DNA from: Desulfococcaceae bacterium HSG9
GTDB taxonomy: Bacteria; Desulfobacterota; Desulfobacteria; Desulfobacterales; JAUCGF01
Direction: 5' to 3'
Assembly (NCBI GenBank): GCA_030378005.1
Contig: JAUCGF010000084.1
Location: forward strand, 18,548 to 82,547
DNA: 64,000 nucleotides
Shown here: positions 18,312-26,987 of the stretch, piece by piece
Layout of the letters: the number at the start of each line of letters is the position of its first letter
How positions within the stretch are numbered: position 1 is the first letter of the stretch
The notes under the pieces: generated by a model
Database searches by the model: none
Told to the model about the DNA's origin: nothing
The model's input: the letters and a program-made list of their open reading frames with translations, nothing else
Made by a program: the position numbers and the translations under genes

Positions 18312-19094
18312 ATGGAATCTGAAAAAACCCGAATTATTGCCGTAGCCAATGAAAAAGGCGGGGTCGGAAAAACAGTAACAGTGTTAAATCTTGGAGCGGC
18401 GTTATATAGAGAGGGTAAAACCGTGTTAATCGTTGATATAGACCCTCAGAGGAATGCAACAGAAGGAATGGGAATTGAGCCGGATGAAAAAATACTCACT
18501 TCTTATGATATTCTTGTCAATTCAGAAACGATTGATGCCAATGAAGCAATTATTCACACGCAATGGGAAGGCCTTGATATAATACCTTCGGATGCCGAAC
18601 TCGTAGGCGCGGATATTGAACTTTATGATCAGGACGGCAGAGAAGAAAAACTACAAGAAGGGCTAAAAGAACTGACCGGTAAATATGATTTTATCCTTAT
18701 TGACACACCGCCAAGCCTATCGCTTCTGACTGTCAATGTGTTTGCGTATGCTGACGAAGTGTTGATTCCATGCCAGACTCATCCTTATTCATTTAACGCC
18801 TTGGCGGAATTGTTTGATACCATTGATATGATCGAAGAAGAAATCAATCCTGGCATCAGGATAACCGGTATTATCGCAACATTTTTCAATAATCGTACGA
18901 AAGTCAGTCGGAATGTTATGGAAAAAATACAGGCCGATGAAAAATATAAAGACCTGCTTTTTAAAACCAAAATCAGAATCAACACAACTATCGCTGATAG
19001 TGCCGAGGCCGGTATGCCGGTTGTGTTCTATAAACCCGGAAGTTACGGCGCCAAAGATTATAACGATCTCGCGGAAGAGCTTCTGCAACGATAA
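18312..19094 (+). CDS. ParA/Soj-family ATPase (no ParB neighbour)
   Basis: 260 residues with the deviant Walker A ANEKGGVGKTVT (signature Lys plus P-loop Lys), Walker A' VLIVDIDPQRNAT and Walker B DFILIDTPPSL. ParA-type ATPases form nucleoid-bound dimers and position DNA or protein cargo. No ParB, parS or partition operon is seen here, so this is an orphan member that may position a protein complex instead. The start is well supported by aaaggaggttttcggg ahead of the ATG. Dtd follows after 50 bases. Confidence 0.87.
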   Translation: MESEKTRIIAVANEKGGVGKTVTVLNLGAALYREGKTVLIVDIDPQRNATEGMGIEPDEKILTSYDILVNSETIDANEAIIHTQWEGLDIIPSDAELVGADIELYDQDGREEKLQEGLKELTGKYDFILIDTPPSLSLLTVNVFAYADEVLIPCQTHPYSFNALAELFDTIDMIEEEINPGIRITGIIATFFNNRTKVSRNVMEKIQADEKYKDLLFKTKIRINTTIADSAEAGMPVVFYKPGSYGAKDYNDLAEELLQR

Positions 19095-19144
19095 ATTCCT
19101 GACGAATCAGATTAAGCCTAAATCGGAATACTAAGTAATGGATT

Positions 19145-19576
19145 ATGCGCGCAGTCATCCAAAGAGTTATTAAAAGCAGTGTTACAATAAACGCCCAAGT
19201 GGTCGGTGAAATCGGCTGTGGACTTTTAGTGCTTCTCGGTATCGCCAATGGTGATTCTGAGCAGGATGGAACATACTTGGCAGATAAAATTTGCAATCTG
19301 CGAATTTTTGAAGATAATGAAGGTAAAATGAACCGGTCTGTTGTTGACACAGGCGGTGCTATACTCGTTGTTTCACAGTTCACATTATTAGGGGACTGTC
19401 GCAAGGGCCGAAGACCTTCTTACACTGATGCCGCCTCACCGGAACGTGCAAAAGTGCTTTACGAGCATTTTGTCAGTCTGATTTATGACAAAGGCGTCAC
19501 TGTTAAAACCGGTCGTTTTGGTGCTATGATGCAAGTGTGTTTGGTCAATGACGGTCCGGTAACGCTGATTATCTAA
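19145..19576 (+). CDS. dtd: D-aminoacyl-tRNA deacylase
   Basis: 143 residues, full length. [15 protein letters not shown] at the N-terminus, the catalytic SQFTL loop ([20 protein letters not shown]) and the Gly-cis-Pro-equivalent end NDGPVTLII are all present. It removes D-amino acids wrongly attached to tRNA, and glycine from tRNA-Ala. It may be cotranscribed with the ParA gene. Confidence 0.96.
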   Translation: MRAVIQRVIKSSVTINAQVVGEIGCGLLVLLGIANGDSEQDGTYLADKICNLRIFEDNEGKMNRSVVDTGGAILVVSQFTLLGDCRKGRRPSYTDAASPERAKVLYEHFVSLIYDKGVTVKTGRFGAMMQVCLVNDGPVTLII

Positions 19577-19699
19577 AGACAACATGAACAAATTTTAAGT
19601 GTTAAGTTTTCATTAACCCATCGAATTATGACTGATGAGGTAATAACTTGAAATTTAACACTTTAAACTACATCGGAGATTGATAGCAAAGGGGGTAAA

Positions 19700-21928
19700 A
19701 TGGCAAAAATAGATAAAATTCAAGTAACAAGCGGTGTTTATCTGGTAGTTGTCCCGGAGGCAGATATATCTGTTTTATGCGCCTGCCCGGCAGATAGTGT
19801 TAAACACCTGATGAAACGTGGCTTAATTATAACCAAAGAAAAGGACGGCGTACCTTTTGAAACGGGCCCTAATGTTGTCCTTTTATCCGATGTATTATTA
19901 CAGAACGGAACTTTTGCTAATCTAGCTGAATTTCCGGTATTACAAATGCTCTATAAGCAGGGTATGATAATCCCGAACCATCCCAATAATACCGGTATAA
20001 AGCCTATGCTTATCGGCCTTGATGAGCAGGTCGAAGCACAGATGAAATATATCTATCGAGGCAATTATGGCCTTATATCGGAAGAAGAGATTACAAACGC
20101 CGGTATTGATCAGGATCGTGCTCATGAAATGATGCGTCTTAAATTGAAATTTGCTTTTGGTAAAATTCACGGACCGGAGGAACTGTTAGATACACGGATT
20201 ATAGAAAACGAAGCCGTTGAGATCAGAAATGGTGTTTTTGTCCGCCGTATCAAGCTGAATGTGTTTGAATTCGAGTATAAAGGTGAAAAAGTAAAGGTCG
20301 ATTTGAATTTGGCGTCCCATGAAACTTACGGATCCGCTTACCCTTTAAATTTTCATCGTATCAAACGTGAATATTTTGCTATAATTCATTCCGGTGAAGG
20401 AGACGGATGGAACGTAAATCATCCTTGCATGTCAAGCATCCTGATGTTTCAGGGGAAAATTTATCTGATTGATGCAGGCCCTAATGTTCTCTACAGCCTC
20501 GGCGCATTAGGAATCGGTGTTAATGAAATTGAAGGTATATTCCACACCCACGCACATGATGACCATTTTGCAGGTTTCACTACCTTAATGCGTGCTGACC
20601 ACCGAATTAAATACTTTGCCACCAAACTGGTTCGAAAATCAGTGACTCATAAACTGGCAGCGTTGATGTCTATTGATGAAAAAAACTTGTTTGACTATTT
20701 TGAAGTTAAAGATCTTGACTTTGATAAATGGAACGATATAGAAGGCCTGGAAGTCAAGCCGGTGTTTTCTCCCCATCCTGTGGAAACCAGTATCTTTTTC
20801 TTCCGTACTTTGTGGGAAGATGGCTTTCGATATTATGCCCATTTCGCCGATATTGTCGCCTTAAATATCTTAGAGGGCATGATTACAGATGACGATACTG
20901 AAAACGGAATTTCACGCACATTTTATGATCGTATTAAAAGAGAATATTTAAGAAGGGTTCAGATAAAGAAAATTGATGTGGGGGGAGGCATGATTCATGG
21001 CGATGCCAATGATTTCAAAAATGATTCCTCGGACAAAATTATCCTCTCACACACCTCTGATGAACTGAGCAACGAGCAAAAAGAAATCGGTTCAGGCGCT
21101 CCTTTCGGCATGGTGGATATCTTAATTCCCACGACTCATAATTATGCGCAATCAATCGCATTTCAATTCTTAAAAGCCTATTTTCCTTCCGCACCTGAGT
21201 ATCAACTGAGAATTTTATCTAATAATGAGTTGGTTGAATTCAACCCGGAGTCAATTTTACTGCGAGGAGGTGATATTCATGATGATGTTTATCTGGTCAT
21301 CACCGGAAATATCGAACTGATTCAAACGGACTTGGGAGTTCATAATATTCTATCTGCGGGTGCCCTTATCGGTGAAATATCCGGTTTGGAACAGGTACCA
21401 TCAATTGGCACCTACCGTGCTACTAATTTTGTTCAAGCTTTGCGTCTTCCTGGCAATCTCTATTTTAATTTTGTCAAACGCAACAGGCTCTATACGGATA
21501 TCAAACAATTACAGGATAACCGTGAATTTTTGCAAAAAACATGGCTATTTGGGGAAGTTGTATCCTACCCTACGCAATATCGGTTAGCCCAGGCCATGAA
21601 TTTTCACCAATACCCTTCGGGTTGGGTTTTTCCGAAGGAGGTTCTGCCCGGAATAGCTTTGATTAAAAACGGAAAACTGGAGCGTTATATTGATGATGAA
21701 GTGTTTGAGATATTAACAGCCGGACATTTTTTCGGCGAAGAATCAGTTATGTTTCAAAGAGCCAGCTTATTTCAAGTGCGGGTAGTGGAGCCGACCGAAA
21801 TTTATCAAATACCAGGTGCTATGTTATTAGATATACCCGTAGTACGCTGGAAACTGTTTGAAATTTATCAAAGAAGAATGGAAATTGATATTAAATCGGG
21901 GGATGATTCAATCCTGTTGCGTCCATGA
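19700..21928 (+). CDS. Metallo-beta-lactamase-fold protein with two C-terminal cyclic-nucleotide-binding-like domains
   Basis: 742 residues. Residues 1-210 match nothing I can name. A metallo-beta-lactamase domain follows (about 220-490), with the dimetal motif in HTHAHDDHFAGF (around residue 282), a later HPVETS and HFADI, and LSHTSDE. Two cNMP-binding-like jelly rolls occupy about 515-625 (VYLVITGNIELI, ALIGEISGL) and 645-735 (GIALIKNGKLERYI, GHFFGEESVMF). Neither shows a clear canonical cAMP/cGMP phosphate-binding cassette with the conserved Arg. It is probably a soluble hydrolase under ligand control; the substrate is unknown. The ribosome-binding site aaaggggg supports the start. Confidence 0.8.
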   Translation: MAKIDKIQVTSGVYLVVVPEADISVLCACPADSVKHLMKRGLIITKEKDGVPFETGPNVVLLSDVLLQNGTFANLAEFPVLQMLYKQGMIIPNHPNNTGIKPMLIGLDEQVEAQMKYIYRGNYGLISEEEITNAGIDQDRAHEMMRLKLKFAFGKIHGPEELLDTRIIENEAVEIRNGVFVRRIKLNVFEFEYKGEKVKVDLNLASHETYGSAYPLNFHRIKREYFAIIHSGEGDGWNVNHPCMSSILMFQGKIYLIDAGPNVLYSLGALGIGVNEIEGIFHTHAHDDHFAGFTTLMRADHRIKYFATKLVRKSVTHKLAALMSIDEKNLFDYFEVKDLDFDKWNDIEGLEVKPVFSPHPVETSIFFFRTLWEDGFRYYAHFADIVALNILEGMITDDDTENGISRTFYDRIKREYLRRVQIKKIDVGGGMIHGDANDFKNDSSDKIILSHTSDELSNEQKEIGSGAPFGMVDILIPTTHNYAQSIAFQFLKAYFPSAPEYQLRILSNNELVEFNPESILLRGGDIHDDVYLVITGNIELIQTDLGVHNILSAGALIGEISGLEQVPSIGTYRATNFVQALRLPGNLYFNFVKRNRLYTDIKQLQDNREFLQKTWLFGEVVSYPTQYRLAQAMNFHQYPSGWVFPKEVLPGIALIKNGKLERYIDDEVFEILTAGHFFGEESVMFQRASLFQVRVVEPTEIYQIPGAMLLDIPVVRWKLFEIYQRRMEIDIKSGDDSILLRP

Positions 21929-21953
21929 AAAGCGGTACCAAAGGCAAGCTAAT

Positions 21954-22169
21954 TTAACGCTTTGCTTTTTGGGTCAAAGCCAGATAAAAATAAACAAATG
22001 CGGATAGCGGCCAGACGACCAGCAAAAGAGATATAAATGGAAGACTCTGTTTAATTGACCATGAATCTCCGGAGTGCCTTGATTTTTTTACTGAAGAGTA
22101 ACAATAAGCGGTAGAACTTATTGCCCATCCTAAGAGCCAAACCTGTAGTATCACCTTTATGATATTCAT
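21954..22169 (-). CDS. Small two-helix membrane protein
   Basis: 71 residues with two hydrophobic stretches (VILQVWLLGWAISS and FISLLLVVWPLSAFVYFYLAL) separated by a basic hydrophilic loop. An aaggat ribosome-binding site lies about 12 bases before the ATG. It is convergent with the preceding gene. No family is recognised; the clean membrane topology and the ribosome-binding site support a real gene, but not strongly. Confidence 0.5.
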   Translation of the reverse strand: MNIIKVILQVWLLGWAISSTAYCYSSVKKSRHSGDSWSIKQSLPFISLLLVVWPLSAFVYFYLALTQKAKR

Positions 22170-22251
22170 AAAAAATAATATCCTTATACTTTAATTTCGC
22201 ATTGATGAGTAAACTTGACCACACGTTTCTCAGTATATACTTGGAAAGGTC

Positions 22252-22324
22252 ATAATTGGTGATTTTGAAATATGGCTAATACTTGTGATTTAAGGCATTG
22301 GTGAATTCTAAAATCACCAATTAT
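22252..22324. repeat. Inverted repeat with nested hairpin
   Basis: The 15-base arm ataattggtgatttt at 22252-22266 is perfectly complementary to 22310-22324. Inside the right half lies a second hairpin, attggtga (22297-22304) with tcaccaat (22314-22321), around the loop attctaaaa. A related hairpin occurs at 39284-39310. The element sits between two reverse-strand genes and may be a terminator or a small mobile repeat. Confidence 0.75.
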
Positions 22325-22341
22325 AGCCTTCGCGAGTATAA

Positions 22342-22399
22342 CTCTCGCCGGGTTTGAAACCCGGCGGTATTAAGCAGTAGGTTGCAACCTTACCGAGAG
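22342..22399. repeat. REP-like composite palindrome
   Basis: Outer arms ctctcg (22342) and cgagag (22394) enclose two further palindromes: a cgccgggttt/aaacccggcg stem near 22346-22366 and aggttgcaacct near 22379-22390. This nested arrangement, G+C-rich in an A+T-rich spacer, is typical of repetitive extragenic palindromes. It lies downstream of the reverse-strand metallophosphoesterase gene and could end or stabilise its transcript. Confidence 0.7.
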
Positions 22400-22441
22400 C
22401 AGCGCGGAAAATACCCGAAAATTTGCCAAATATTTATCTGA

Positions 22442-23356
22442 TCAGGTTAGGTGAAAACTGGTGATTTCCGGAGATGCTCTCAGACGAAGGGGAAACACCA
22501 GCGTTCCGATGCCGCGGTTGACATAAGTATAGCCATAGTCCTCTTTGACCAGTCCGGCCATATATCGGCTAGGATTGCTGATAGGCATAAGATAGTCGGT
22601 TAGAAATGGAATCCTGACCTGGCCGCCATGGGTATGCCCGCAAAGCGTTAAATCTATTTGCATCTTTTTACGAATTTCGGTAGTAATATCAGGATTGTGA
22701 GACAGAAGGATTTTGAATGCGTTTTCAGGTACATTGGCTAAGGTTTTAGGTAAATCATACGAAAACCAAAGATCATCTGTACCTGCGATGTATATCAGCT
22801 CATCATCATGCGTAAGTGTCAGCGACTCGTTACGTAATACTTTAAAACCGATTCTATCTAATTCGTATGTTAATTTACGAGTATTCTCACTTCCATCACC
22901 CTGATCATGATTGCCTAACACAGCCAATTTAACAGCCCCATCATGTAATCGACTCAACACATCAATCACCATGGAAAGATAAGTGTCATTATCGTCTGGC
23001 AGCCAATGTTTGAGGAAAGAATTGATCGAACCGGTTAATATGTCTCCTGTGATGACAACGATATCTTTTGCCATTGCGTTTATTTGGTCAACAACCCGGT
23101 TTAAATAGGCTCGGTTAACCCAAAAGCTGGCATGCAGATCAGAGATTTGAACTATTCTTAACCCATGAAAAGAAGACGGCAGAGATGAAAAGCGTAAACG
23201 AATCGTCTCGATTTTTACATTGTCACGAAGGTCATACCATGAACAAATCAACAGTAAAAGCATTGCTCGCAAACCATACCTTATAAACGCTCTTCTTGTC
23301 AGTGGCCTGCCTGACAATTTTTTCGAGGGATGCTTGTGTTTTTGCTTACTATTCAA
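22442..23356 (-). CDS. Membrane-anchored metallophosphoesterase (YaeI-like)
   Basis: 304 residues. The N-terminus has a twin-arginine-like TRRAFIRYG followed by a hydrophobic stretch (LRAMLLLLICSW), so the protein is exported or anchored. The calcineurin-type phosphoesterase motifs are complete: ISDLHAS, VITGDILTG, LGNHDQGD, LLSHNPD and CGHTHGGQVRIP. YaeI-like enzymes in this family are reported phosphodiesterases, some acting on UDP-diacylglucosamine-like lipids. Since LpxI is encoded at 14887, LpxH duty is not needed here. The substrate is open. Confidence 0.88.
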   Translation of the reverse strand: MNSKQKHKHPSKKLSGRPLTRRAFIRYGLRAMLLLLICSWYDLRDNVKIETIRLRFSSLPSSFHGLRIVQISDLHASFWVNRAYLNRVVDQINAMAKDIVVITGDILTGSINSFLKHWLPDDNDTYLSMVIDVLSRLHDGAVKLAVLGNHDQGDGSENTRKLTYELDRIGFKVLRNESLTLTHDDELIYIAGTDDLWFSYDLPKTLANVPENAFKILLSHNPDITTEIRKKMQIDLTLCGHTHGGQVRIPFLTDYLMPISNPSRYMAGLVKEDYGYTYVNRGIGTLVFPLRLRASPEITSFHLT

Positions 23357-23391
23357 TTTTTTAAAATGAATTTTGGTATCCTTCGTTTACC

Positions 23392-23421
23392 AGTTAACAC
23401 TTTTCGGAGGAGTGTTAAACT
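23392..23421. terminator. Hairpin between two reverse-strand genes
   Basis: The stem agttaacact (23392-23401) pairs with agtgttaaact (23411-23421) with one bulged base around a 9-base loop. It lies between the H1-like gene and the metallophosphoesterase gene, both on the reverse strand. There is no long T-run on either side, so intrinsic termination is likely only in part. Confidence 0.4.
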
Positions 23422-23466
23422 GTAAGTTCAGCACTCCTTCAAGTTGTATTAACCGGAATTGAGAAT

Positions 23467-23982
23467 TTAACCTTCGACGATACTATAGATTCCGCGGTCA
23501 ATTTTTTTAATTCTGTTCGCTCTTGAAGCTCGGTGAACAATATTTGATATTTTCTTACTATTGAACTGTGTTTTCCTTCTGAGTTCAGCGATATTTACGC
23601 CACGTTTAGCTCTTTTAATAATAGCCACAACTTTGTCGGTATCGGTCTGTGGACGTTTAGAGCGAGGTACAGCTTTACGTTTTACAGAAGCCTTTTTTTT
23701 GGGCCGCACTTTTTTGGAAGGTGCAGATTTTGTCTCTTCCGGCTCGACCTGATCCGCTTGAGCAACTTTGCGTTTCGCAGAAGCCTTTTTGGGTGGAGCA
23801 GATTTTGTTTCTTTCGGCTTAATTTGATCGGTTTGTTCAGGCTGTTTCTCAATGGCTTGTTTATCCGTTGTGTTTTTTTTATCATCGGGGTTATCAAGTG
23901 CTTTAACAAGTACTTCAACATTCTCAGCCAGTGAGTTCAGCGCAGCGCTAACTGCTTGTAATTCTGTTTTTAAACTTTGCAT
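23467..23982 (-). CDS. Histone-H1-like lysine/alanine/proline-rich protein with C-terminal winged-helix-like domain
   Basis: 171 residues. A short N-terminal helix with coiled-coil character (residues 1-30) leads to a disordered, very basic middle with two copies of a unit (ETKSAPPKKASAKRK, ETKSAPSKKVRPKKK) resembling eukaryotic H1 tails and bacterial HctB/AlgP. The last 60 residues (VVAIIKRAKRGVNIAELRRK to DRGIYSI) look like a small winged helix for DNA binding. It probably binds DNA or nucleoid. The ribosome-binding site aggagg lies 9 bases before the ATG. It stands alone with a 690-base upstream gap. Confidence 0.7.
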   Translation of the reverse strand: MQSLKTELQAVSAALNSLAENVEVLVKALDNPDDKKNTTDKQAIEKQPEQTDQIKPKETKSAPPKKASAKRKVAQADQVEPEETKSAPSKKVRPKKKASVKRKAVPRSKRPQTDTDKVVAIIKRAKRGVNIAELRRKTQFNSKKISNIVHRASRANRIKKIDRGIYSIVEG

Positions 23983-24674
23983 CTTACTTACCTCCTAAAT
24001 TTAATTATTAGTTATCAAAATTGTTTATGTGGCTTTTAAATTATGTTTTTTCACTCAAATTTAAATTTTATAGGTACTTAATGGTATTTCTCACAATATA
24101 ATACAACTTGGCGTAAGTATTCCGCAACCCCAAATCTGATTGTTACCTAAATTAATCCCTAAAAACAAGTCTTTATGAAGCAAACAATATAAGCCAACTT
24201 ATGACGATATGCACTGATGAATTTTTTTCTTAATCCAAATGATCAATTAATAATAGTATTAATCCTTTTTGTCAAGGAGTTATGAGATAATTTTTCTAAT
24301 TATGAGTAAATACTTGGCATACATTTTCAGAGATCAAATGCTTCGAGCAATCAAATTTTTTCAAAAAACATGATTGCTAAAATACCGGAAAATTTTTATT
24401 CAAGCAGTTATATCTGAGTTTTAGGCAACCAAATATTGAAGCATTGACAATTATTCTCATGTATGGAATATACTTATAATTAATGGATTTCAATTTTCAG
24501 GCTGCTTAATTTAGCTACTGCTATCGAAAGGGCGAATTCCCCCTACTTCTCATAAGCAGACCTACCTGAAAGATTGGATTGCAAATTGCTAATAAATGGT
24601 TTTAAAAATATCAATGATTCGGTAATTTTTTCTGATTCAACGTGTTAAAAATTATAACTTAGGGAGAATCAGCA
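23983..24674. other. Long A+T-rich intergenic region upstream of the polysaccharide export genes
   Basis: 692 bases between divergent genes with no open frame of note. It must hold the promoters of the H1-like gene and of the SLBB exporter gene. A possible promoter is listed at 24444. The size and low complexity suggest extended regulation of the export genes, but no operator or riboswitch could be identified. Confidence 0.5.
24444..24480 (+). promoter_or_regulatory. Possible sigma-70 promoter of the exopolysaccharide export genes
   Basis: A perfect TTGACA at 24444-24449 is followed by TATACT at 24469-24474 (19-base spacer) and TATAAT at 24475-24480 (25-base spacer). Neither spacing is ideal, so this is tentative. 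It lies about 195 bases ahead of the SLBB gene. Confidence 0.3.
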
Positions 24675-26960
24675 ATGAATAATTTTTCATTAGGGATAAT
24701 AGGGTGTATGCTCTTGATCCTTTTAGGATTATCCCCTTCCACTGAAGCGTTAAACAAATCTGACCTCAAAAACGTATCCGTTAGTGCAAGGACAAGGAAT
24801 TTACATAAAGCCCATTTTAACAAGACGACCGTTAGCCAGAAACATAAGAACAACCTAAAGCCTTATTCTTTTGATTATAATAAAACCAATACCGGATCAA
24901 AAATGGAAAAAATTGCGACTGTCCATACGCTTGAAATTATTGAAACTGATGATACTGACAATGCGGGGCAAGCCAATAAAATCAATCCATCAGCCGCACC
25001 GGTCTCACATCCAAAAAAAACGGATACTTTTAAACGAAATATGCCAACTGATAATGTAATATCAGAACAAATTGACACTATAGGCAACAACGAAAATATT
25101 CCGGTTACGGCCGGTGACATGCTGGATATTTTAATACCGGGGCATGAGAAAATCAGCCGAATTTATGATGTTGATCCAGATGGTTTTATTTATGTTCTTA
25201 ACAAAATACCGGCAGCAGGTTTATATCCGTCAGATGTAGGTAAATTACTGACCAAAAAGCTTAAAAATTATTTGGCTAAAGGAGATATGATTTTTGTTCG
25301 TATTGCACAATACAAACGATATATTCTCATACAAGGCGGGGTGCTCTATCCCGGTTGGTATCGTATGCCGGCAATCAGTAACTTCGATGCTCTTCTGTCT
25401 GCTGCCGGAGGTGTGTTAAAGGGTGTCGATTTGACTGAAATCAAACTGATTCGGCAGATGGAGGATAGCTACCAGAACAATGAAGGTGAAATTGTTTTGG
25501 AACCAAATGATATTTTAGATGTGCCGATGCCTTCTGATTATAAGCAGCCGGTTGACAGTGGCGATCTCCTTTTTGTTACACTGCCACAAGAAAAGGAGCA
25601 AGCCAAAGATAAGGTTCTGATCTCTTATGATACGCAACAAGGTCAAAACCGTATTGAAGTCAATCGACAAGGTTTTATTTCCAGCCCCCGCTTTAATCTT
25701 ATTCAGGTCAATATGAACACTACAAAAGATATCGAAAATAAGATTGCCGCTCGACTCCCTAAATATCTGAAGGCTGCTTCGGGCGTTTCAAATGTGAAAG
25801 TTAATATTATTGAAAAAAGACACTTTGTTAAGGTGGTGGGCAATGTGAATCAACCCGGATGGTATCGTGCGCCGGAGACGGCTAACGTTCAGGAAGTCCT
25901 GAATTTGGCTGGCGGATCAGGTGCGGGCGCCATAATGAGCAATATCACTATCCGAAGAAAAAATAGTGAACTGAAAGTGAAAATAAACCTGTATTTATAT
26001 AAAATTACCGGTGATATCAGGTTGCTGCCCCCATTACATTCCAATGACACCCTTTTTGTTCCGATTGCGCCTTCGTTTGGCAATATTCAAGGCGAACCCA
26101 TGCAAATTCTTCCCAAGGAGACACAAGCGGAACCTCGTAAAACCGTCCGTATTTTTGGTGCTGTGAATACGCCCGGCGTTTTTGAACCTCGCAATGATGA
26201 AGATATTTTAAGTTTGCTCACATTGGCCGGGGGGAAAAGTCAAAATGCCGATTTAAGTAATATTAAAATCATTAGAGATAACAAAGCAACCGAGATTAAT
26301 CTGAATCAATTGTTGGCTAATTTTGGAAAGAAAGGACCTCCTCAATTACCGGAAATTCTTCCAGGCGATTTCGTATATGTACGTCCTTTGCAAACGGTTG
26401 ACGCTGTTGGCCAGGATGCTGCTCCGGTGGTCCGTATTTTTGGCGCTGTCACCCGCGCCGGCATTTACGAACCCAAAGAAAATCTCAATCTTATGGATTT
26501 ACTGATGATGGCTCACTGGGGTTCTAATAGTGCCGATTTGAGCAACATTAATATTATCAGAGGCGGTAGTAAAAAAATTGAGACTTTTGATCTAAATCGC
26601 TGGTTGGAGGCCAAGAAAAAAAACAAGGCTCCGCCTGCATTACCATTAATAAATGCCGGTGATACGGTTTATGTGAATTTTGGAAGCAGCCTCGGTGAAT
26701 TCAGCAACAATATCATTTACATTACGGGTGAAGTCAACAGTCCCGGTGCTTTTCCGTTGACTCCGGATCTGACTGTTATTCAGGCAGTTACGTTAGCCGG
26801 CGGACTTGGTGAATGGGCGGATGCCGATGAAATCACAATCATCCGCATGGAAAATGGACGGCAACGCAATATTCGCTATAACTATGAAGCGGCTGTTAAT
26901 GGTCGATCATTCAATGCTAATTTTAAATTAAGGCCTAATGATACAATCGTGGTACCATAA
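24675..26960 (+). CDS. Polysaccharide export protein with two export wings and five SLBB domains
   Basis: 761 residues. A signal peptide (SLGIIGCMLLILLGL) is followed by a low-complexity stretch and a Poly_export wing starting TAGDMLDILIPG (about residue 148), then SLBB domains around residues 217, 390, 490, 595 and 690 (ILIQGGVLYPGWYR, VVGNVNQPGWYR, IFGAVNTPGVFEP, IFGAVTRAGIYEP, ITGEVNSPGAFPL). A second Poly_export wing begins near 295 (SGDLLFVTL). Multi-SLBB proteins of this type form the periplasmic/outer-membrane conduit for exopolysaccharides. The next gene, 27 bases on, encodes a barrel, in line with a two-part outlet. No lipobox is evident. Confidence 0.88.
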   Translation: MNNFSLGIIGCMLLILLGLSPSTEALNKSDLKNVSVSARTRNLHKAHFNKTTVSQKHKNNLKPYSFDYNKTNTGSKMEKIATVHTLEIIETDDTDNAGQANKINPSAAPVSHPKKTDTFKRNMPTDNVISEQIDTIGNNENIPVTAGDMLDILIPGHEKISRIYDVDPDGFIYVLNKIPAAGLYPSDVGKLLTKKLKNYLAKGDMIFVRIAQYKRYILIQGGVLYPGWYRMPAISNFDALLSAAGGVLKGVDLTEIKLIRQMEDSYQNNEGEIVLEPNDILDVPMPSDYKQPVDSGDLLFVTLPQEKEQAKDKVLISYDTQQGQNRIEVNRQGFISSPRFNLIQVNMNTTKDIENKIAARLPKYLKAASGVSNVKVNIIEKRHFVKVVGNVNQPGWYRAPETANVQEVLNLAGGSGAGAIMSNITIRRKNSELKVKINLYLYKITGDIRLLPPLHSNDTLFVPIAPSFGNIQGEPMQILPKETQAEPRKTVRIFGAVNTPGVFEPRNDEDILSLLTLAGGKSQNADLSNIKIIRDNKATEINLNQLLANFGKKGPPQLPEILPGDFVYVRPLQTVDAVGQDAAPVVRIFGAVTRAGIYEPKENLNLMDLLMMAHWGSNSADLSNINIIRGGSKKIETFDLNRWLEAKKKNKAPPALPLINAGDTVYVNFGSSLGEFSNNIIYITGEVNSPGAFPLTPDLTVIQAVTLAGGLGEWADADEITIIRMENGRQRNIRYNYEAAVNGRSFNANFKLRPNDTIVVP

Positions 26961-26987
26961 TAAATTTCAAGTTTAGAGGTTCAAGTT

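Noticed and set aside
22442..23356. LpxH (UDP-2,3-diacylglucosamine hydrolase)
   Set aside because: The protein has an exported/anchored N-terminus unlike LpxH, and LpxI is encoded in the lpx operon.
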